64,000 nt of DNA from contig JBELJQ010000004.1 in NCBI GenBank assembly GCA_042090305.1, forward strand, positions 1 to 64,000, given 5' to 3'. The notes under the pieces were generated by a model. That model did not search any database. It had not been told where the DNA came from and saw only the letters and a list, made by a program, of their open reading frames with translations. The position numbers and the translations under genes are program-made. Positions 17,785 through 26,996 of this stretch are shown here, piece by piece. Origin of the DNA: TMED13 sp042090305. Lineage in GTDB: Bacteria > Pseudomonadota > Alphaproteobacteria > Methylaequorales > Methylaequoraceae. The number at the start of each line of letters is the position of its first letter. Position 1 is the stretch's first letter.

Positions 17785-18189
17785 TTAAAATAGAATATTA
17801 TGTTGATTTGATCTACAACTTTTTAAATTCAAGGGTTTCAATAAATCATTTTTTTTTGAGTAATCCTCTAAATATTTTAGTTGAAGTGAATACGCCTCTA
17901 GTTCTTTAAAAGAATATTCAATTTTTTTTTCACTTTGAAATTGTAAAGCATGAATAATCTCATGTAATAAAATTGATTGAAAACAAACATCATTCAAATT
18001 TCCTTTAGACAATAAAACACCGTGCTCAGGATTAAAGTAAGCTACTATTGGACACTTTCCGTTACATGCAATCTCTTCAATAACTTCTTTATCAACAATA
18101 TTTACTTTATAATCAAATTTACTGGTATCATAATTTGTGTTATTTAAAATCCAAAAGAGTAACAATGAGATAAGTTTAGTGAGACTCAT
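17785..18189 (-). CDS. Small exported HExxH protein (putative metallopeptidase), paralogue of the gene at 43146
   Basis: A 134-residue protein with an N-terminal hydrophobic stretch (signal peptide or anchor, about 3-15) followed by WILNNTNYD. A CNGKCPIVAYF segment with a close Cys pair lies in the middle, and LLHEIIHALQFQ (HEIIH about residue 82-86) has the zinc-protease pattern. Downstream, SFKELEAYSLQLKYLE offers a Glu in the position of a third zinc ligand. Resembles DUF6647, though I am not certain of that assignment. No substrate is known. It starts 6 bp from the divergent pyrE. Confidence 0.7.
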   Translation of the reverse strand: MSLTKLISLLLFWILNNTNYDTSKFDYKVNIVDKEVIEEIACNGKCPIVAYFNPEHGVLLSKGNLNDVCFQSILLHEIIHALQFQSEKKIEYSFKELEAYSLQLKYLEDYSKKNDLLKPLNLKSCRSNQHNILF

Positions 18190-18195
18190 AAGATT

Positions 18196-18840
18196 ATGAA
18201 TAAAGAAGAAAAAATATCATTTAAAGCTGCAGAAATACTCATACAGTTAAAATGTATTAATTTTAGTCCAAAAAAACAATTTAAATTAACGTCAGGAAAA
18301 AAGAGTCCTATTTATTGTGACTGTAGAAGATTAATTTCTTTCCCAAAAGAAAGGGATTTACTCATAAAATTTTCTGTAGATAAAATTAAAAAGTTCATAG
18401 ATTTTAAAAAGATAAATATCATAGCTGGTGGAGAATCTGCAGGAATCCCATTTGCTTCTTTTATATCAAGTAAACTAAAATTACCCATGGTCTATGTAAG
18501 AAAAGAAAAAAAGAAGTTTGGAAAAAACTCACAGATTGAGGGGGTGTTTAAGACTAATGATAAGATATTGTTAGTTGAAGATTTAATGACAGATGGAGGA
18601 AGTAAGTTTAAATTTTTCGAAGCAATCAATGATGCAAAGTGCAAAAATTTAGGACTATTTATAATTTTTAATTATGGCATTTTAGATAAATACTTGCCTT
18701 TTAAAAAAAATAAAATCAAATTAACTTATCTTACTGACTGGAATTATGTACTAAAAGTAGCTTCAAAAAAAGAAATACTTAGTGACAACGAAATAATAAT
18801 TATCAAAGATTTTTTGACTTCACTAGGTGTTAAAAGTTAG
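18196..18840 (+). CDS. pyrE: Orotate phosphoribosyltransferase
   Basis: Transfers ribose-5-phosphate from PRPP to orotate in pyrimidine synthesis. The PRPP-binding motif is ILLVEDLMTDGGSK (about residue 123-136) and the catalytic flexible loop is VYVRKEKKKFGKNSQIEG (about residue 97-114). FKLTSGKKSPIYCDCR near residue 29-44 is the typical substrate-binding N-terminal segment. 214 residues. It overlaps the convergent thiG by 11 bp and has only 6 bp to the divergent gene upstream, so its promoter must lie inside that gene. Confidence 0.95.
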   Translation: MNKEEKISFKAAEILIQLKCINFSPKKQFKLTSGKKSPIYCDCRRLISFPKERDLLIKFSVDKIKKFIDFKKINIIAGGESAGIPFASFISSKLKLPMVYVRKEKKKFGKNSQIEGVFKTNDKILLVEDLMTDGGSKFKFFEAINDAKCKNLGLFIIFNYGILDKYLPFKKNKIKLTYLTDWNYVLKVASKKEILSDNEIIIIKDFLTSLGVKS

Positions 18841-19603
18841 ATATTTTTCCTTTGAAAGTTGTACTACCAGTCGCAGTTTTACTTTTCTCAATCAATCCAG
18901 ATTTATAACCCAACCTTCCAGAATGGACTGCTAACTTCATTGACTCCGCCATTTGAATTGGATTTAGTGATCTGGCAACAGACGAATTAAGTAAGACTCC
19001 ATCAAAACCTAGTTCCATGACTCTTGAGGCATCACTTGGCCTCCCAATACCTGCGTCAACAAATAATAAACCACTACATATTTTTCTGATTATTTCTAAA
19101 CTATGAATATTTCTTATGCCTAATGCGGAACCAATTGGTGAAATAAGTGGCATTACGGCAATACAACCCTCATCTTCCAGTCTTTTACAAAGTATTGGAT
19201 CATCTGAACAATACGCAAAAACTTTAAATTTTTTTTTTATTAACTCACGACAAGTTTCAAATAACTCAATTGGATCGGGAAGTAACATTTCATCGTCACT
19301 AATTAATTCAAGTTTTATCCAATTTGTGTTCATCAACTCTCTAGCAAGTTCAGCAGTGAGTATTGCCTCTTTTTTTGTATAACAACCAGCAGTGTTTGGA
19401 AGAAATTGATATTTATTTTTTATTTGTTTTAAAAAACTATTGTCACCAGAAATATTTAATCTTCTTACAGCTAAAGTAATAATTTCTGAACCTGATGAAA
19501 TTATGGATTTATTTAAAACATCTACATTAGGGAAAAGTGATGTGCCCATTATAAGACGCGAACTAAATTTCTTATTATCAATAATCAATTTATCTTTTTT
19601 CAT
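18830..19603 (-). CDS. thiG: Thiazole synthase
   Basis: Forms the thiazole phosphate of thiamine from DXP, dehydroglycine and ThiS thiocarboxylate. Family features: SRLIMGTSLFPN at the N-terminus, TAGCYTKKEAI, the Schiff-base Lys in NWIKLELI (about residue 96-103), MPLISPIGSALGIRN and VDAGIGRPSDA. I chose the ATG ending at 19603, 4 bp after the thiS stop; an upstream in-frame extension would overlap thiS. 257 residues from that start. Convergent with pyrE. Confidence 0.95.
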   Translation of the reverse strand: MKKDKLIIDNKKFSSRLIMGTSLFPNVDVLNKSIISSGSEIITLAVRRLNISGDNSFLKQIKNKYQFLPNTAGCYTKKEAILTAELARELMNTNWIKLELISDDEMLLPDPIELFETCRELIKKKFKVFAYCSDDPILCKRLEDEGCIAVMPLISPIGSALGIRNIHSLEIIRKICSGLLFVDAGIGRPSDASRVMELGFDGVLLNSSVARSLNPIQMAESMKLAVHSGRLGYKSGLIEKSKTATGSTTFKGKISNF

Positions 19604-19607
19604 TAAA

Positions 19608-19832
19608 TCAACCACCAGCAAAAGGAACTACAATTTCAATTCTATCGTTTTCACAAATTTTTGTTTTTTTCCATTTTGACTCCTTAACTAAATTATAATT
19701 CAAAGCGACAGCGATTTTTTTTGCTTTAATTTTATTTTTTCTTAGAAAACTTTCAATTAGTTCAACTAAAACTAGATTGTTTAAATCACAATCAAAAGCA
19801 TTTCCATTTATTATAAAAGTTTTTATAGGCAT
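19608..19832 (-). CDS. thiS: Sulfur carrier protein ThiS
   Basis: Ubiquitin-like sulfur carrier that delivers sulfur to ThiG after C-terminal thiocarboxylation by ThiF and an IscS-type desulfurase. The ATG ending at 19832 gives 74 residues, the normal size, ending in the required diglycine (PFAGG). A longer in-frame extension to 19919 would overlap thiO and lacks ThiS-like sequence, so I rejected it. No thiF is in the window. Confidence 0.92.
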   Translation of the reverse strand: MPIKTFIINGNAFDCDLNNLVLVELIESFLRKNKIKAKKIAVALNYNLVKESKWKKTKICENDRIEIVVPFAGG

Positions 19833-19854
19833 AATTAAAGAATAAACAAAAAAA

Positions 19855-20946
19855 TTATAAATTAAATCTTTGAGGTGAAAAATATTTATATTTCTTTTGC
19901 ACATCCTCTCCAAAGACATAATCTGCTATTATTTGCGAGCTTATAGGTGACAATAAAATACCATGTCTATAATGTCCAAAGTTACATAGAATTCTATCTG
20001 ATATTTCTGTTAAAGGGCCAATAACTGGGTAGCCATCAATCATTGAGGGACGAAGCCCAACAATTAATTTCTCTAGGGAAATTTTTTCAATTTCTGTAAA
20101 ACACTCCCATATTGATTTTGTTAAAAAATATACTTCATCTAAACTTACGTTTTTTTCAAAACCTTTTTCTTCCTCAGTGGCACCAATAGCAAGAATACTT
20201 TTTGCTCTTTGTGCAACATAAATATTTCTAAACCACAGGTTATTCTTAAATTTGATTTCTTTTGCTTTCACCAGCATTGAAACACCTTTGAGTGGTCTCA
20301 TTGGTAATTTAATTTTAAAGGAATTTTCTATTAATTTATCACTCCAAGCACCACAACAAATAATGATTTTTTTCGCTTTTAATTTTAAGTCGTCTATTTT
20401 TAAAGTGTTATTGTCAAAAAATACTTTTTCAATTTTTTTTACTTTCTTTATAGTTCCCTTCAACCTAAGAATCTCCTGAATTAAAAATTTTTGAAGAAGT
20501 TTGGGGTTAACCTGATTTTGATTTTTACAAAATAATGAGCTATGTACATTTGAGTTCAAGCACGGTTCAATCTTTAATGTTTCTTCAGAAGATAGAAATG
20601 ATGTATTTATTCCCAGCCCCTTGAAAAAATTTTTCTTAAATTTTAGTTTTTCAGTATCATCATTATTCATTGAAATCAGCAATGATGAATTGTTTATAAG
20701 TCCTACCCGATTATTTATTCTATCATTGATATTTAAATTATCCCAAATTTTTTTAGAATCGGTCATCAGGGTTAATAGCTTTTTTTCAAGCGGTTTTGCC
20801 TCTATTATGGGCGCTAACATGCCAACCGATGCATTTGTTGCAGAAGCGCCAGCACTAAAATCAAGTAAAGTGACTTTCATACCCCTCTGCAGAATATCAT
20901 ACGCTGTATGAAGGCCAATAATTCCTGTACCTATAACTATAATCAT
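19855..20946 (-). CDS. thiO: Glycine oxidase ThiO-like FAD-dependent amine oxidase
   Basis: Oxidises glycine to the dehydroglycine used by ThiG in aerobic thiazole synthesis. The FAD-binding IIVIGTGIIGLHTAYDI is at residue 2-18, with ASATNASVGMLAP nearby, a RPLKGVSMLVKA substrate-domain segment and the C-terminal GLRPSMIDGYPVIGP and NFGHYRHGILLSP signature. 363 residues. It precedes thiS and thiG as in other alphaproteobacteria, and the three appear to be one transcript. Starts 48 bp from the divergent msrB. Confidence 0.92.
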   Translation of the reverse strand: MIIVIGTGIIGLHTAYDILQRGMKVTLLDFSAGASATNASVGMLAPIIEAKPLEKKLLTLMTDSKKIWDNLNINDRINNRVGLINNSSLLISMNNDDTEKLKFKKNFFKGLGINTSFLSSEETLKIEPCLNSNVHSSLFCKNQNQVNPKLLQKFLIQEILRLKGTIKKVKKIEKVFFDNNTLKIDDLKLKAKKIIICCGAWSDKLIENSFKIKLPMRPLKGVSMLVKAKEIKFKNNLWFRNIYVAQRAKSILAIGATEEEKGFEKNVSLDEVYFLTKSIWECFTEIEKISLEKLIVGLRPSMIDGYPVIGPLTEISDRILCNFGHYRHGILLSPISSQIIADYVFGEDVQKKYKYFSPQRFNL

Positions 20947-20994
20947 GTTAAATCATTTATATATTTTTATTTAAAATATTATTACAAATATTAT

Positions 20995-21381
20995 ATGAAA
21001 GTAATGAACAATTCAGATATTAAAAAAAAACTATCCTCTTTAGCCTTTGACGTAACTCAGAAAGGAGGAACAGAACCAGCATTTTCTGGTACCTATAATG
21101 ATTTATTTGACAAAGGAGTTTACTTGTGTGTTTGCTGTAATACTGAACTTTTCAGTTCAGCACATAAATTTAAATCCAAAAGCGGTTGGCCAAGTTTTTT
21201 TAGACCAGTAAATGAAAATTGTTTAAAACATAAAGAGGATATATCTTATAATATGATAAGAGTGGAAATTTTGTGTAATACATGTAATTCGCATCTTGGT
21301 CATGTTTTTGATGATGGGCCAGAACCAACTTTTAAAAGATATTGTATAAACTCGGTAGCTCTTAAATTTGAGGAAAAATGA
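20995..21381 (+). CDS. msrB: Peptide-methionine (R)-S-oxide reductase
   Basis: Repairs methionine-R-sulfoxide in proteins. The zinc-binding pairs CVCC and CNTC are present, with SGWPSFF and HLGHVFDDGPEPT in between and after. The resolving catalytic residue is the Cys in KRYCINSVALKF near the end. I place the start at the ATG at 20995 (or the next one at 21004). An upstream in-frame extension overlaps thiO and is Tyr-rich, unlike the family. About 128 residues. The stop overlaps the hemA start by 4 bp (ATGA). Confidence 0.95.
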   Translation: MKVMNNSDIKKKLSSLAFDVTQKGGTEPAFSGTYNDLFDKGVYLCVCCNTELFSSAHKFKSKSGWPSFFRPVNENCLKHKEDISYNMIRVEILCNTCNSHLGHVFDDGPEPTFKRYCINSVALKFEEK

Positions 21382-22592
21382 ATAAATATTTAAATTACTT
21401 TAATGAGAAACTTAATCACCTTAAAGATGAAGGCAACTACCGTGTATTTGCTGATTTAGAAAAACTAGCAAACAACTTCCCTAAGGCACTTAATTACAAA
21501 AATGATGAAGTGTCTGAAGTTACAGTTTGGTGTAGTAACGATTACCTTGGTATGAGTCAAAACAGAAAAGTTCTTGATAGTATGGTTGAAGCCTTAAATA
21601 AAGTCGGTGCGGGCTCGGGAGGGACAAGAAATATATCCGGAACAAATCATTATCATGTATTACTAGAAAGAGAATTGTGTTATCTTCATCAAAAAGAATC
21701 TGCCCTTTTATTTAACTCCGGTTATTTAGCTAATCAAGCAACTCTATCAACGCTAGGTAAAAATTTACCTGATGCTGTTTTTTTTTCTGACGAAAAAAAT
21801 CATTCCTCAATGATCCAAGGTATTAAAAACGCTAATACAAAAAAAGTGATTTTCAAACATAATGATTTAAAAGATTTAGAAAAAAAACTTCAATCTTATC
21901 CTGTAAATCAATTTAAAATTATTGCATTTGAATCAGTTTATTCAATGGACGGTGATTTTTCTCCTATTGAAGAAATTTGTAATCTAGCTGATAAATATAA
22001 TGCCTTAACATTTTTAGATGAAGTCCACGCTGTAGGTATCTATGGCGAAAGAGGCGCTGGAGTTGCTGAAAAGCAGGAAGTAATGGATAGAGTTGATATT
22101 ATTCAAGGCACACTTGCAAAGTCCTTTGGTGTTATTGGGGGATATGTAACAGGAAAAAAAGCAACTATTGACTTTGTTAGAAGTTTCGCATCTGGATTCA
22201 TTTTTACTACATCACTTCCTCCATGCATTGCTGCAGGAGCTTACACATCTATCCGTCATCTGAAATTCTCAAGTAAAGAAAGAGAACAAATGCTAAAAAA
22301 TATATTTGATCTCAAATCATCGTTAAGAAAAAAAAATATTCCATTTATTGATCATGGAAGTCATATTATACCTGTAATCATTGGTGATCCAAAACTTTGT
22401 AAAAAAGCCAGCGAGCTTCTACTTGAAGACTACAAAATTTATGTTCAACCTATAAATTTTCCCACTGTACCAAGAGGTACAGAAAGGTTAAGAATAACCG
22501 CATCACCTCTCCACGATAGCAAAATGATTCGTGAATTAGTTAAAGCACTAGATGATGTTTTCAAAATTTTAAAAATTCAAAATGCAGCTTAG
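21378..22592 (+). CDS. hemA: 5-aminolevulinate synthase (C4 pathway)
   Basis: PLP enzyme condensing glycine and succinyl-CoA to 5-aminolevulinate, the alphaproteobacterial route into haem and B12. Motifs: WCSNDYLGMSQN near residue 52, GSGGTRNISGTNHYH near residue 77, the PLP Lys in TLAKSFGVIGGYV (about residue 245-257) and FLDEVHAVGIYG around residue 213. 404 residues is normal. Coupled to msrB by a 4-bp overlap. It confirms alphaproteobacterial ancestry, since other bacteria mostly use GltX/HemA/HemL. Confidence 0.97.
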   Translation: MNKYLNYFNEKLNHLKDEGNYRVFADLEKLANNFPKALNYKNDEVSEVTVWCSNDYLGMSQNRKVLDSMVEALNKVGAGSGGTRNISGTNHYHVLLERELCYLHQKESALLFNSGYLANQATLSTLGKNLPDAVFFSDEKNHSSMIQGIKNANTKKVIFKHNDLKDLEKKLQSYPVNQFKIIAFESVYSMDGDFSPIEEICNLADKYNALTFLDEVHAVGIYGERGAGVAEKQEVMDRVDIIQGTLAKSFGVIGGYVTGKKATIDFVRSFASGFIFTTSLPPCIAAGAYTSIRHLKFSSKEREQMLKNIFDLKSSLRKKNIPFIDHGSHIIPVIIGDPKLCKKASELLLEDYKIYVQPINFPTVPRGTERLRITASPLHDSKMIRELVKALDDVFKILKIQNAA

Positions 22593-22604
22593 GCGACTAG
22601 GAAA

Positions 22605-23174
22605 TTATGGAGATAAAATTTTCTTTTCCCATTTGCTATTTTTGAGAGAAATAAATTCTCTTTGATGTAATCTGAAATTTCCCTGCATCCAGAATTCAAA
22701 ATCCCTGGGTTTGATTAAAATCCCTCTCCAATAACTTGGCCTGGGAACTTCAATATTATTAAATTTTTTTTCATAGAATTTTACTCTATCCTCTAAGAAT
22801 TTTCTGCCTGGAATTTTTGATGATTGTCTTGATGCCCATGCTCCAATCTGACTACCTCTTGGCCGTTCAGAAAAGTATTTATCAGATTTTTTTTCACTAA
22901 TTAAAAAACCTTTTCCATTTATTCTTACTTGTCTATTGATAGGTTCCCAATAAAAGCACATCGAAAGATAAGGGTTTTTTTTAAAATGTTTACCCTTATT
23001 ACTGTTGAGATTAGTAAAGAAAATAAAACCTTCACTCGTTATATGTTTAAGAAGGACCATTCTTACATTTGGTTTGCCGTTAAATTCTGTTCCAAGTGCA
23101 AAAGAAGTTGGATCAATTGAATCTATTTTTTTTGCTATTTTAAACCAGTCTTTAAATTTATTAAAAGGATTCAT
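22605..23174 (-). CDS. pdxH: Pyridoxamine 5'-phosphate oxidase
   Basis: FMN enzyme that oxidises PNP or PMP to pyridoxal phosphate. Family segments: PNVRMVLLKHITSEGFIFFT (about residue 36-55), ERPRGSQIGAWASRQS (about residue 98-113) and the C-terminal FEFWMQGNFRLHQR with the conserved Gly-Arg-Leu-His core. 189 residues, slightly shorter than the usual 210-220 because of a short N-terminus. The start is preceded by a 12-base T run on the plus strand (A upstream of the ATG) and has no Shine-Dalgarno sequence. Confidence 0.94.
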   Translation of the reverse strand: MNPFNKFKDWFKIAKKIDSIDPTSFALGTEFNGKPNVRMVLLKHITSEGFIFFTNLNSNKGKHFKKNPYLSMCFYWEPINRQVRINGKGFLISEKKSDKYFSERPRGSQIGAWASRQSSKIPGRKFLEDRVKFYEKKFNNIEVPRPSYWRGILIKPRDFEFWMQGNFRLHQREFISLKNSKWEKKILSP

Positions 23175-23236
23175 TTTTTTTTTTTAAAAATGTAATATAC
23201 AATTATTAATCTATTATAATTATTAGGTTTTTTTTT

Positions 23237-24052
23237 ATGAATTCAATTATTAATTTAAAAGATAAAAAAGGGGTCATCTTTGGGATTGCCAATAACAGGT
23301 CTATTGCTTGGGGAATTGCTGAAAAGCTTCACGAATGTGGTGCTAAGCTAGCATTCTCATATGTAAATGATTCTATAAAGAAAAGAGTTGTACCTCTTGC
23401 AGAAAAGTGTGATTCTAACTTAGTATTTGAATGTGATGTAAAGGATGACAAAAGTATTACTTCATTTTTTAGCAAACTTTCAGAAAAATGGAGTGAAATA
23501 GATTTTATAGTTCATTCAATCGCGTATTCTGATAAAGATGAATTAAAAGGTGATTATGTTGATACAACAAGAGAGAACTTTCTCAACACCCTAGAAGTTT
23601 CTTGTTATTCACTTACGGCAATTTGTCAAAAAGCAAAAGTATTAATGAAAAATGATGGGAAAATTTTAACTCTATCTTATCTTGGTGCCGAAAGGGTAAT
23701 GCCTCACTACAATGTTATGGGTGTCGCCAAATCAGCACTTGAAACTAGTGTAAAATACTTAGCTGCAGACTTAGGTAAATATAATATTAGAATTAATGCC
23801 GTTTCTGCTGGACCAATTAAAACACTTGCAGCTTCAGGTATATCCGACTTCAGATATATACTTAAATGGAATGAATACAACTCACCAATGAGAAGAGGAA
23901 CAAATATTAATGAAGTTGGTTTAAACTCTATATATCTTTTGTCAGATCTCTCATCTGGAGTTACTGGAGAGGTTGTACATGTAGACTGTGGCTATCACGT
24001 AGTAGGAATGAAAGCAGTTGATGCGCCTGATATTTCGGTGGATCAAGAATAA
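23237..24052 (+). CDS. fabI: Enoyl-[acyl-carrier-protein] reductase (NADH)
   Basis: Last reduction of fatty acid elongation. An SDR fold with the divergent FabI nucleotide motif GIANNRSIAWGIAEKL (about residue 16-31), SYLGAERVMPHYNVMGVAKS including the Tyr-x6-Lys catalytic pair (about residue 148-167), and AVSAGPIKTLAASGI. 271 residues is typical. Its stop and the aroC ATG share one base (TAATG), suggesting a two-gene operon. Confidence 0.97.
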   Translation: MNSIINLKDKKGVIFGIANNRSIAWGIAEKLHECGAKLAFSYVNDSIKKRVVPLAEKCDSNLVFECDVKDDKSITSFFSKLSEKWSEIDFIVHSIAYSDKDELKGDYVDTTRENFLNTLEVSCYSLTAICQKAKVLMKNDGKILTLSYLGAERVMPHYNVMGVAKSALETSVKYLAADLGKYNIRINAVSAGPIKTLAASGISDFRYILKWNEYNSPMRRGTNINEVGLNSIYLLSDLSSGVTGEVVHVDCGYHVVGMKAVDAPDISVDQE

Positions 24053-25116
24053 TGACCGGGAGTAGTTTTGGTAAACTTTTCAAAGTAACAACATGGGGAG
24101 AAAGTCATGGTGATGCAATAGGTTGTGTGGTTGAAGGAGTTCCTCCTAATTTAAGTTTAAATGAATCTTTTATTCAAAAAGACCTAGATAGACGAAAACC
24201 TGGTCAGTCAAAATTTACAACACAGAGAAAAGAAAATGATAAAGTTAAAATTTTATCAGGAACTTTTGATGGGAAAACCACCGGAACACCTATTTCATTG
24301 ATAATATATAATGAAGACCAAAAATCAAAAGATTACAAAGATATAAAAAATAAATTTAGACCTGGGCATGCAGATTTAACTTATTTTTTAAAATATGGAA
24401 TAAGGGATTATAGAGGTGGTGGAAGAGCTTCTGCTAGAGAAACAGCTATGAGAGTTGCTGCTGGTTCAATAGCAAAAAAAATTCTCGGAAAAAAAATAAA
24501 GGTTAGAGGTGCATTAATTCAAATTGGAAATAAAAAAATTAATCATAAAAACTGGGATTGGAGCCAAACCTCAAAAAATTCATTTTTTTCTCCAGACTCT
24601 GATGTAATTAAAAAGTGGGAAAATTATTTAACTCAAATCAGGAAATCAGGATCATCAATTGGTGCTATTATTAAAATTGTGGCATCAGGAGTCCCAGCAG
24701 GACTAGGTGAACCAGTTTTTGATAAACTTGACGCATTGATTGGTCATGCAATTATGAGCATTCCAGCAGTAAAAGGAGTTGAAGTCGGAAGAGGTTTTGA
24801 AAGTGCTGAGCTTACTGGTGAAGAAAATGCTGACAAGATAGTTTATAAAAACAAAAAAATAAATTTTAAGTCGAATAATGCTGGTGGTACCCTTGGAGGA
24901 ATTTCGTCTGGACAAGATATTGTAGTAAATTTTGCCGTAAAGCCAACAAGCTCAATTCTTAAAGAAGTTGATACTATCGATTTAGATGGTAAAAATACAT
25001 CAATAAAAACAAAGGGTAGACATGATCCTTGTGTAGGTATTAGAGCGGTACCTATTGGTGAAGCAATGATTTCAATGTTGCTTGCAGATTTATTTCTAAT
25101 TAATAAAATCTATTAG
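24052..25116 (+). CDS. aroC: Chorismate synthase
   Basis: Converts EPSP to chorismate using reduced FMN. Visible signatures: TTWGESHGDAIGCVVEGVP near the N-terminus, RPGHADLTYFLKYG around residue 104, YRGGGRASARETAMRVAAG around residue 120-140, and GRHDPCVGIRAVPIGEAM near the C-terminus. 354 residues. Coupled to fabI. Ends 2 bp before the convergent tlyA stop. Confidence 0.98.
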   Translation: MTGSSFGKLFKVTTWGESHGDAIGCVVEGVPPNLSLNESFIQKDLDRRKPGQSKFTTQRKENDKVKILSGTFDGKTTGTPISLIIYNEDQKSKDYKDIKNKFRPGHADLTYFLKYGIRDYRGGGRASARETAMRVAAGSIAKKILGKKIKVRGALIQIGNKKINHKNWDWSQTSKNSFFSPDSDVIKKWENYLTQIRKSGSSIGAIIKIVASGVPAGLGEPVFDKLDALIGHAIMSIPAVKGVEVGRGFESAELTGEENADKIVYKNKKINFKSNNAGGTLGGISSGQDIVVNFAVKPTSSILKEVDTIDLDGKNTSIKTKGRHDPCVGIRAVPIGEAMISMLLADLFLINKIY

Positions 25117-25118
25117 AT

Positions 25119-25883
25119 TTAATTCTTCACATATATAAAAAATTCTTTATTACCTTTTTGCCCTAAAATTGGACTCTCTATAATTTTTAATGAGACACCA
25201 ACGAAATTCTCAGAAAACCATGTTTTTATATCTTCACACACATATTTGTGAACATTACTATCTTTAATAATACCTCCCCTCCCAACATCCTTTCTTTTTG
25301 ATTCAAATTGAGGCTTTATAAGCGATATAATTATAAATTTCTTATTTAAAAATTTTTTTACATGTAAAAAAAATTTTTTTACTGAAATAAAACTTACATC
25401 GCATACCACTATATCGATCAAAACAGGAATATGATCCTTGGTTAGGTTTTTAATATTTAATCTTTCAAATAAAGAAATTTTATTTGATTTTCTTAAGTTC
25501 CAATCAAATTGACCATACCCAACGTCTACTGAAAAAATTTGTTTGGCATTTTTCTGTAATAAAACTTCACTAAATCCTCCGGTTGAACAACCAATATCTA
25601 AACATACTTTATTGGTCACATTAATTTTAAATTTATGTAGAGCATCATTTAGCTTTATTCCACCTCTTGATACCCAAGTAGTTTCTCTTTTTTTTATCTT
25701 TAAGATTGAATTGGCCTTTATTATTTTCCCTGCTTTTTCAATTTTTTTATCATCTATGAAAACATAACCAGACATTATAATTCCATTAGCCTTATTCCTT
25801 GAATCAACAATATTTAGTTTAAGTAAGATTTGGTCAAGACGGTGATCTGATAAATATTCTGGAACTTTATATTCTTCAAACAA
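25119..25883 (-). CDS. tlyA: TlyA family RNA 2'-O-methyltransferase/hemolysin-like protein
   Basis: N-terminal S4 RNA-binding domain (RLDQILLKLNIVDSRNKANG, about residue 10-30) followed by an FtsJ-like methyltransferase domain with the SAM motif CLDIGCSTGGFSEVLLQ (about residue 93-109) and the VCDVSFIS motif. Homologues 2'-O-methylate 16S and 23S rRNA; the hemolysin name is historical. 254 residues. It lies 5 bp downstream of ispA. In many alphaproteobacteria dxs separates ispA and tlyA, but not here. Confidence 0.92.
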   Translation of the reverse strand: MFEEYKVPEYLSDHRLDQILLKLNIVDSRNKANGIIMSGYVFIDDKKIEKAGKIIKANSILKIKKRETTWVSRGGIKLNDALHKFKINVTNKVCLDIGCSTGGFSEVLLQKNAKQIFSVDVGYGQFDWNLRKSNKISLFERLNIKNLTKDHIPVLIDIVVCDVSFISVKKFFLHVKKFLNKKFIIISLIKPQFESKRKDVGRGGIIKDSNVHKYVCEDIKTWFSENFVGVSLKIIESPILGQKGNKEFFIYVKN

Positions 25884-25888
25884 ACTTA

Positions 25889-26779
25889 TTATCTATCTCT
25901 TGAAATTATATAATCAGTGATTTCATTGAGTCTCTTAGATTTTTTACCAAAAATATCTAAGATCTCTTTTGCCTTTGAAATGAGTTCTATGGATTTATCT
26001 TTAGCATTTTCTTTACCCAATACAGAGATAAATGTTTCTTTTCCTCTCAATATATCTTTTCTTGTTTTTTTACCAATTTGCTTAACATCGCCTTCTACAT
26101 CAAGTAAGTCATCCTTGATTTGGAAGGCTAAACCGAGATGATCAGAAAATTTCTCAAATTTATCGATATATTTACTTCTGGCTAAAATGGGGCCAGCAAT
26201 ACAAGAAAATCTAAATAATTGGCCGGTTTTAAGGCGTTGAAGAAGTATAATTTGATCTAAAGAAAGTTTTTTATTTTCAGCTACTAAATCTAGCATTTGT
26301 CCAGCTACCATTCCATTCAAGCCCGATGATTTAGATAATTCATTTACTAAAGTAATTCTAATGTCTGACTTTAGTTCTGTCTTCTTATCTGATAGTATTT
26401 GAAACGCTAATGTTTGTAATGCATCTCCAACTAAAATTGCCGTTGCTTCATCAAATTTTTTGTGGCAAGTTTGACGTCCTCTTCGTAAATCGTCATCATC
26501 CATTGCTGGCAAGTCATCATGTACCAAGGAATAACAATGCATAAACTCAATAGCTGCAGCTGCTCGAAAACTTTTTGATTTACTTACACCTAAGATTTTT
26601 GAAATTTCTGTTACAAACATTGGTCTAAGTCTTTTTCCACCAACACTCACAACATAAACGATTGCATCATAGAGTTTATTTGAAAAGAAGTTGTTTTTAG
26701 GAATTAATTGTATAAGTTTTTTATCAAAGTCTTTTGAAAACTTTTTAATATAGTTTTCTATATTTTTTTTTTTATTCAT
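25889..26779 (-). CDS. ispA: Polyprenyl synthetase, probably farnesyl diphosphate synthase
   Basis: Head-to-tail condensation of IPP with allylic diphosphates. First Asp-rich motif in SLVHDDLPAMDDDDLRRG (about residue 89-106, with the two-residue insertion typical of bacterial FPP/GGPP synthases) and second in FQIKDDLLDVEGD (about residue 218-230). GGKRLRPMFV and the GQMLDL segment are also present. 296 residues. Overlaps xseB by 8 bp. A second, carotenoid-linked synthase is at 36858, so this copy likely serves the housekeeping FPP pool. Confidence 0.93.
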   Translation of the reverse strand: MNKKKNIENYIKKFSKDFDKKLIQLIPKNNFFSNKLYDAIVYVVSVGGKRLRPMFVTEISKILGVSKSKSFRAAAAIEFMHCYSLVHDDLPAMDDDDLRRGRQTCHKKFDEATAILVGDALQTLAFQILSDKKTELKSDIRITLVNELSKSSGLNGMVAGQMLDLVAENKKLSLDQIILLQRLKTGQLFRFSCIAGPILARSKYIDKFEKFSDHLGLAFQIKDDLLDVEGDVKQIGKKTRKDILRGKETFISVLGKENAKDKSIELISKAKEILDIFGKKSKRLNEITDYIISRDR

Positions 26780-26996
26780 TCTTATCAGTATTATTTTCTA
26801 CTACTTTTTTTATTTTCATTTCAGCTTTTTTCAATTTATCTTCGCAATGATTTTTCAAAAGCATTCCCTCTTCATAAAGTTCAATAGATTTCTCTAGTGC
26901 AACTTCGCCACTTTCGAGCTTTTCTAAAATTTGATTTAACCTTTCAAAAGCTTCTTCAAAACTAAGTTCTTCAATTTCTTTAATCATTTTGTTCAA
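26772..26996 (-). CDS. xseB: Exodeoxyribonuclease VII small subunit
   Basis: Small subunit of exonuclease VII, 74 residues. The core SFEEAFERLNQILEKLESGE (about residue 12-31) and VALEKSIELYEEGM that follows form the two-helix fold of the family. The tail is Lys-rich. It overlaps ispA, the usual alphaproteobacterial order. One base separates it from the tusA-like gene upstream. The large subunit xseA is not in the window. Confidence 0.95.
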   Translation of the reverse strand: MNKMIKEIEELSFEEAFERLNQILEKLESGEVALEKSIELYEEGMLLKNHCEDKLKKAEMKIKKVVENNTDKNE

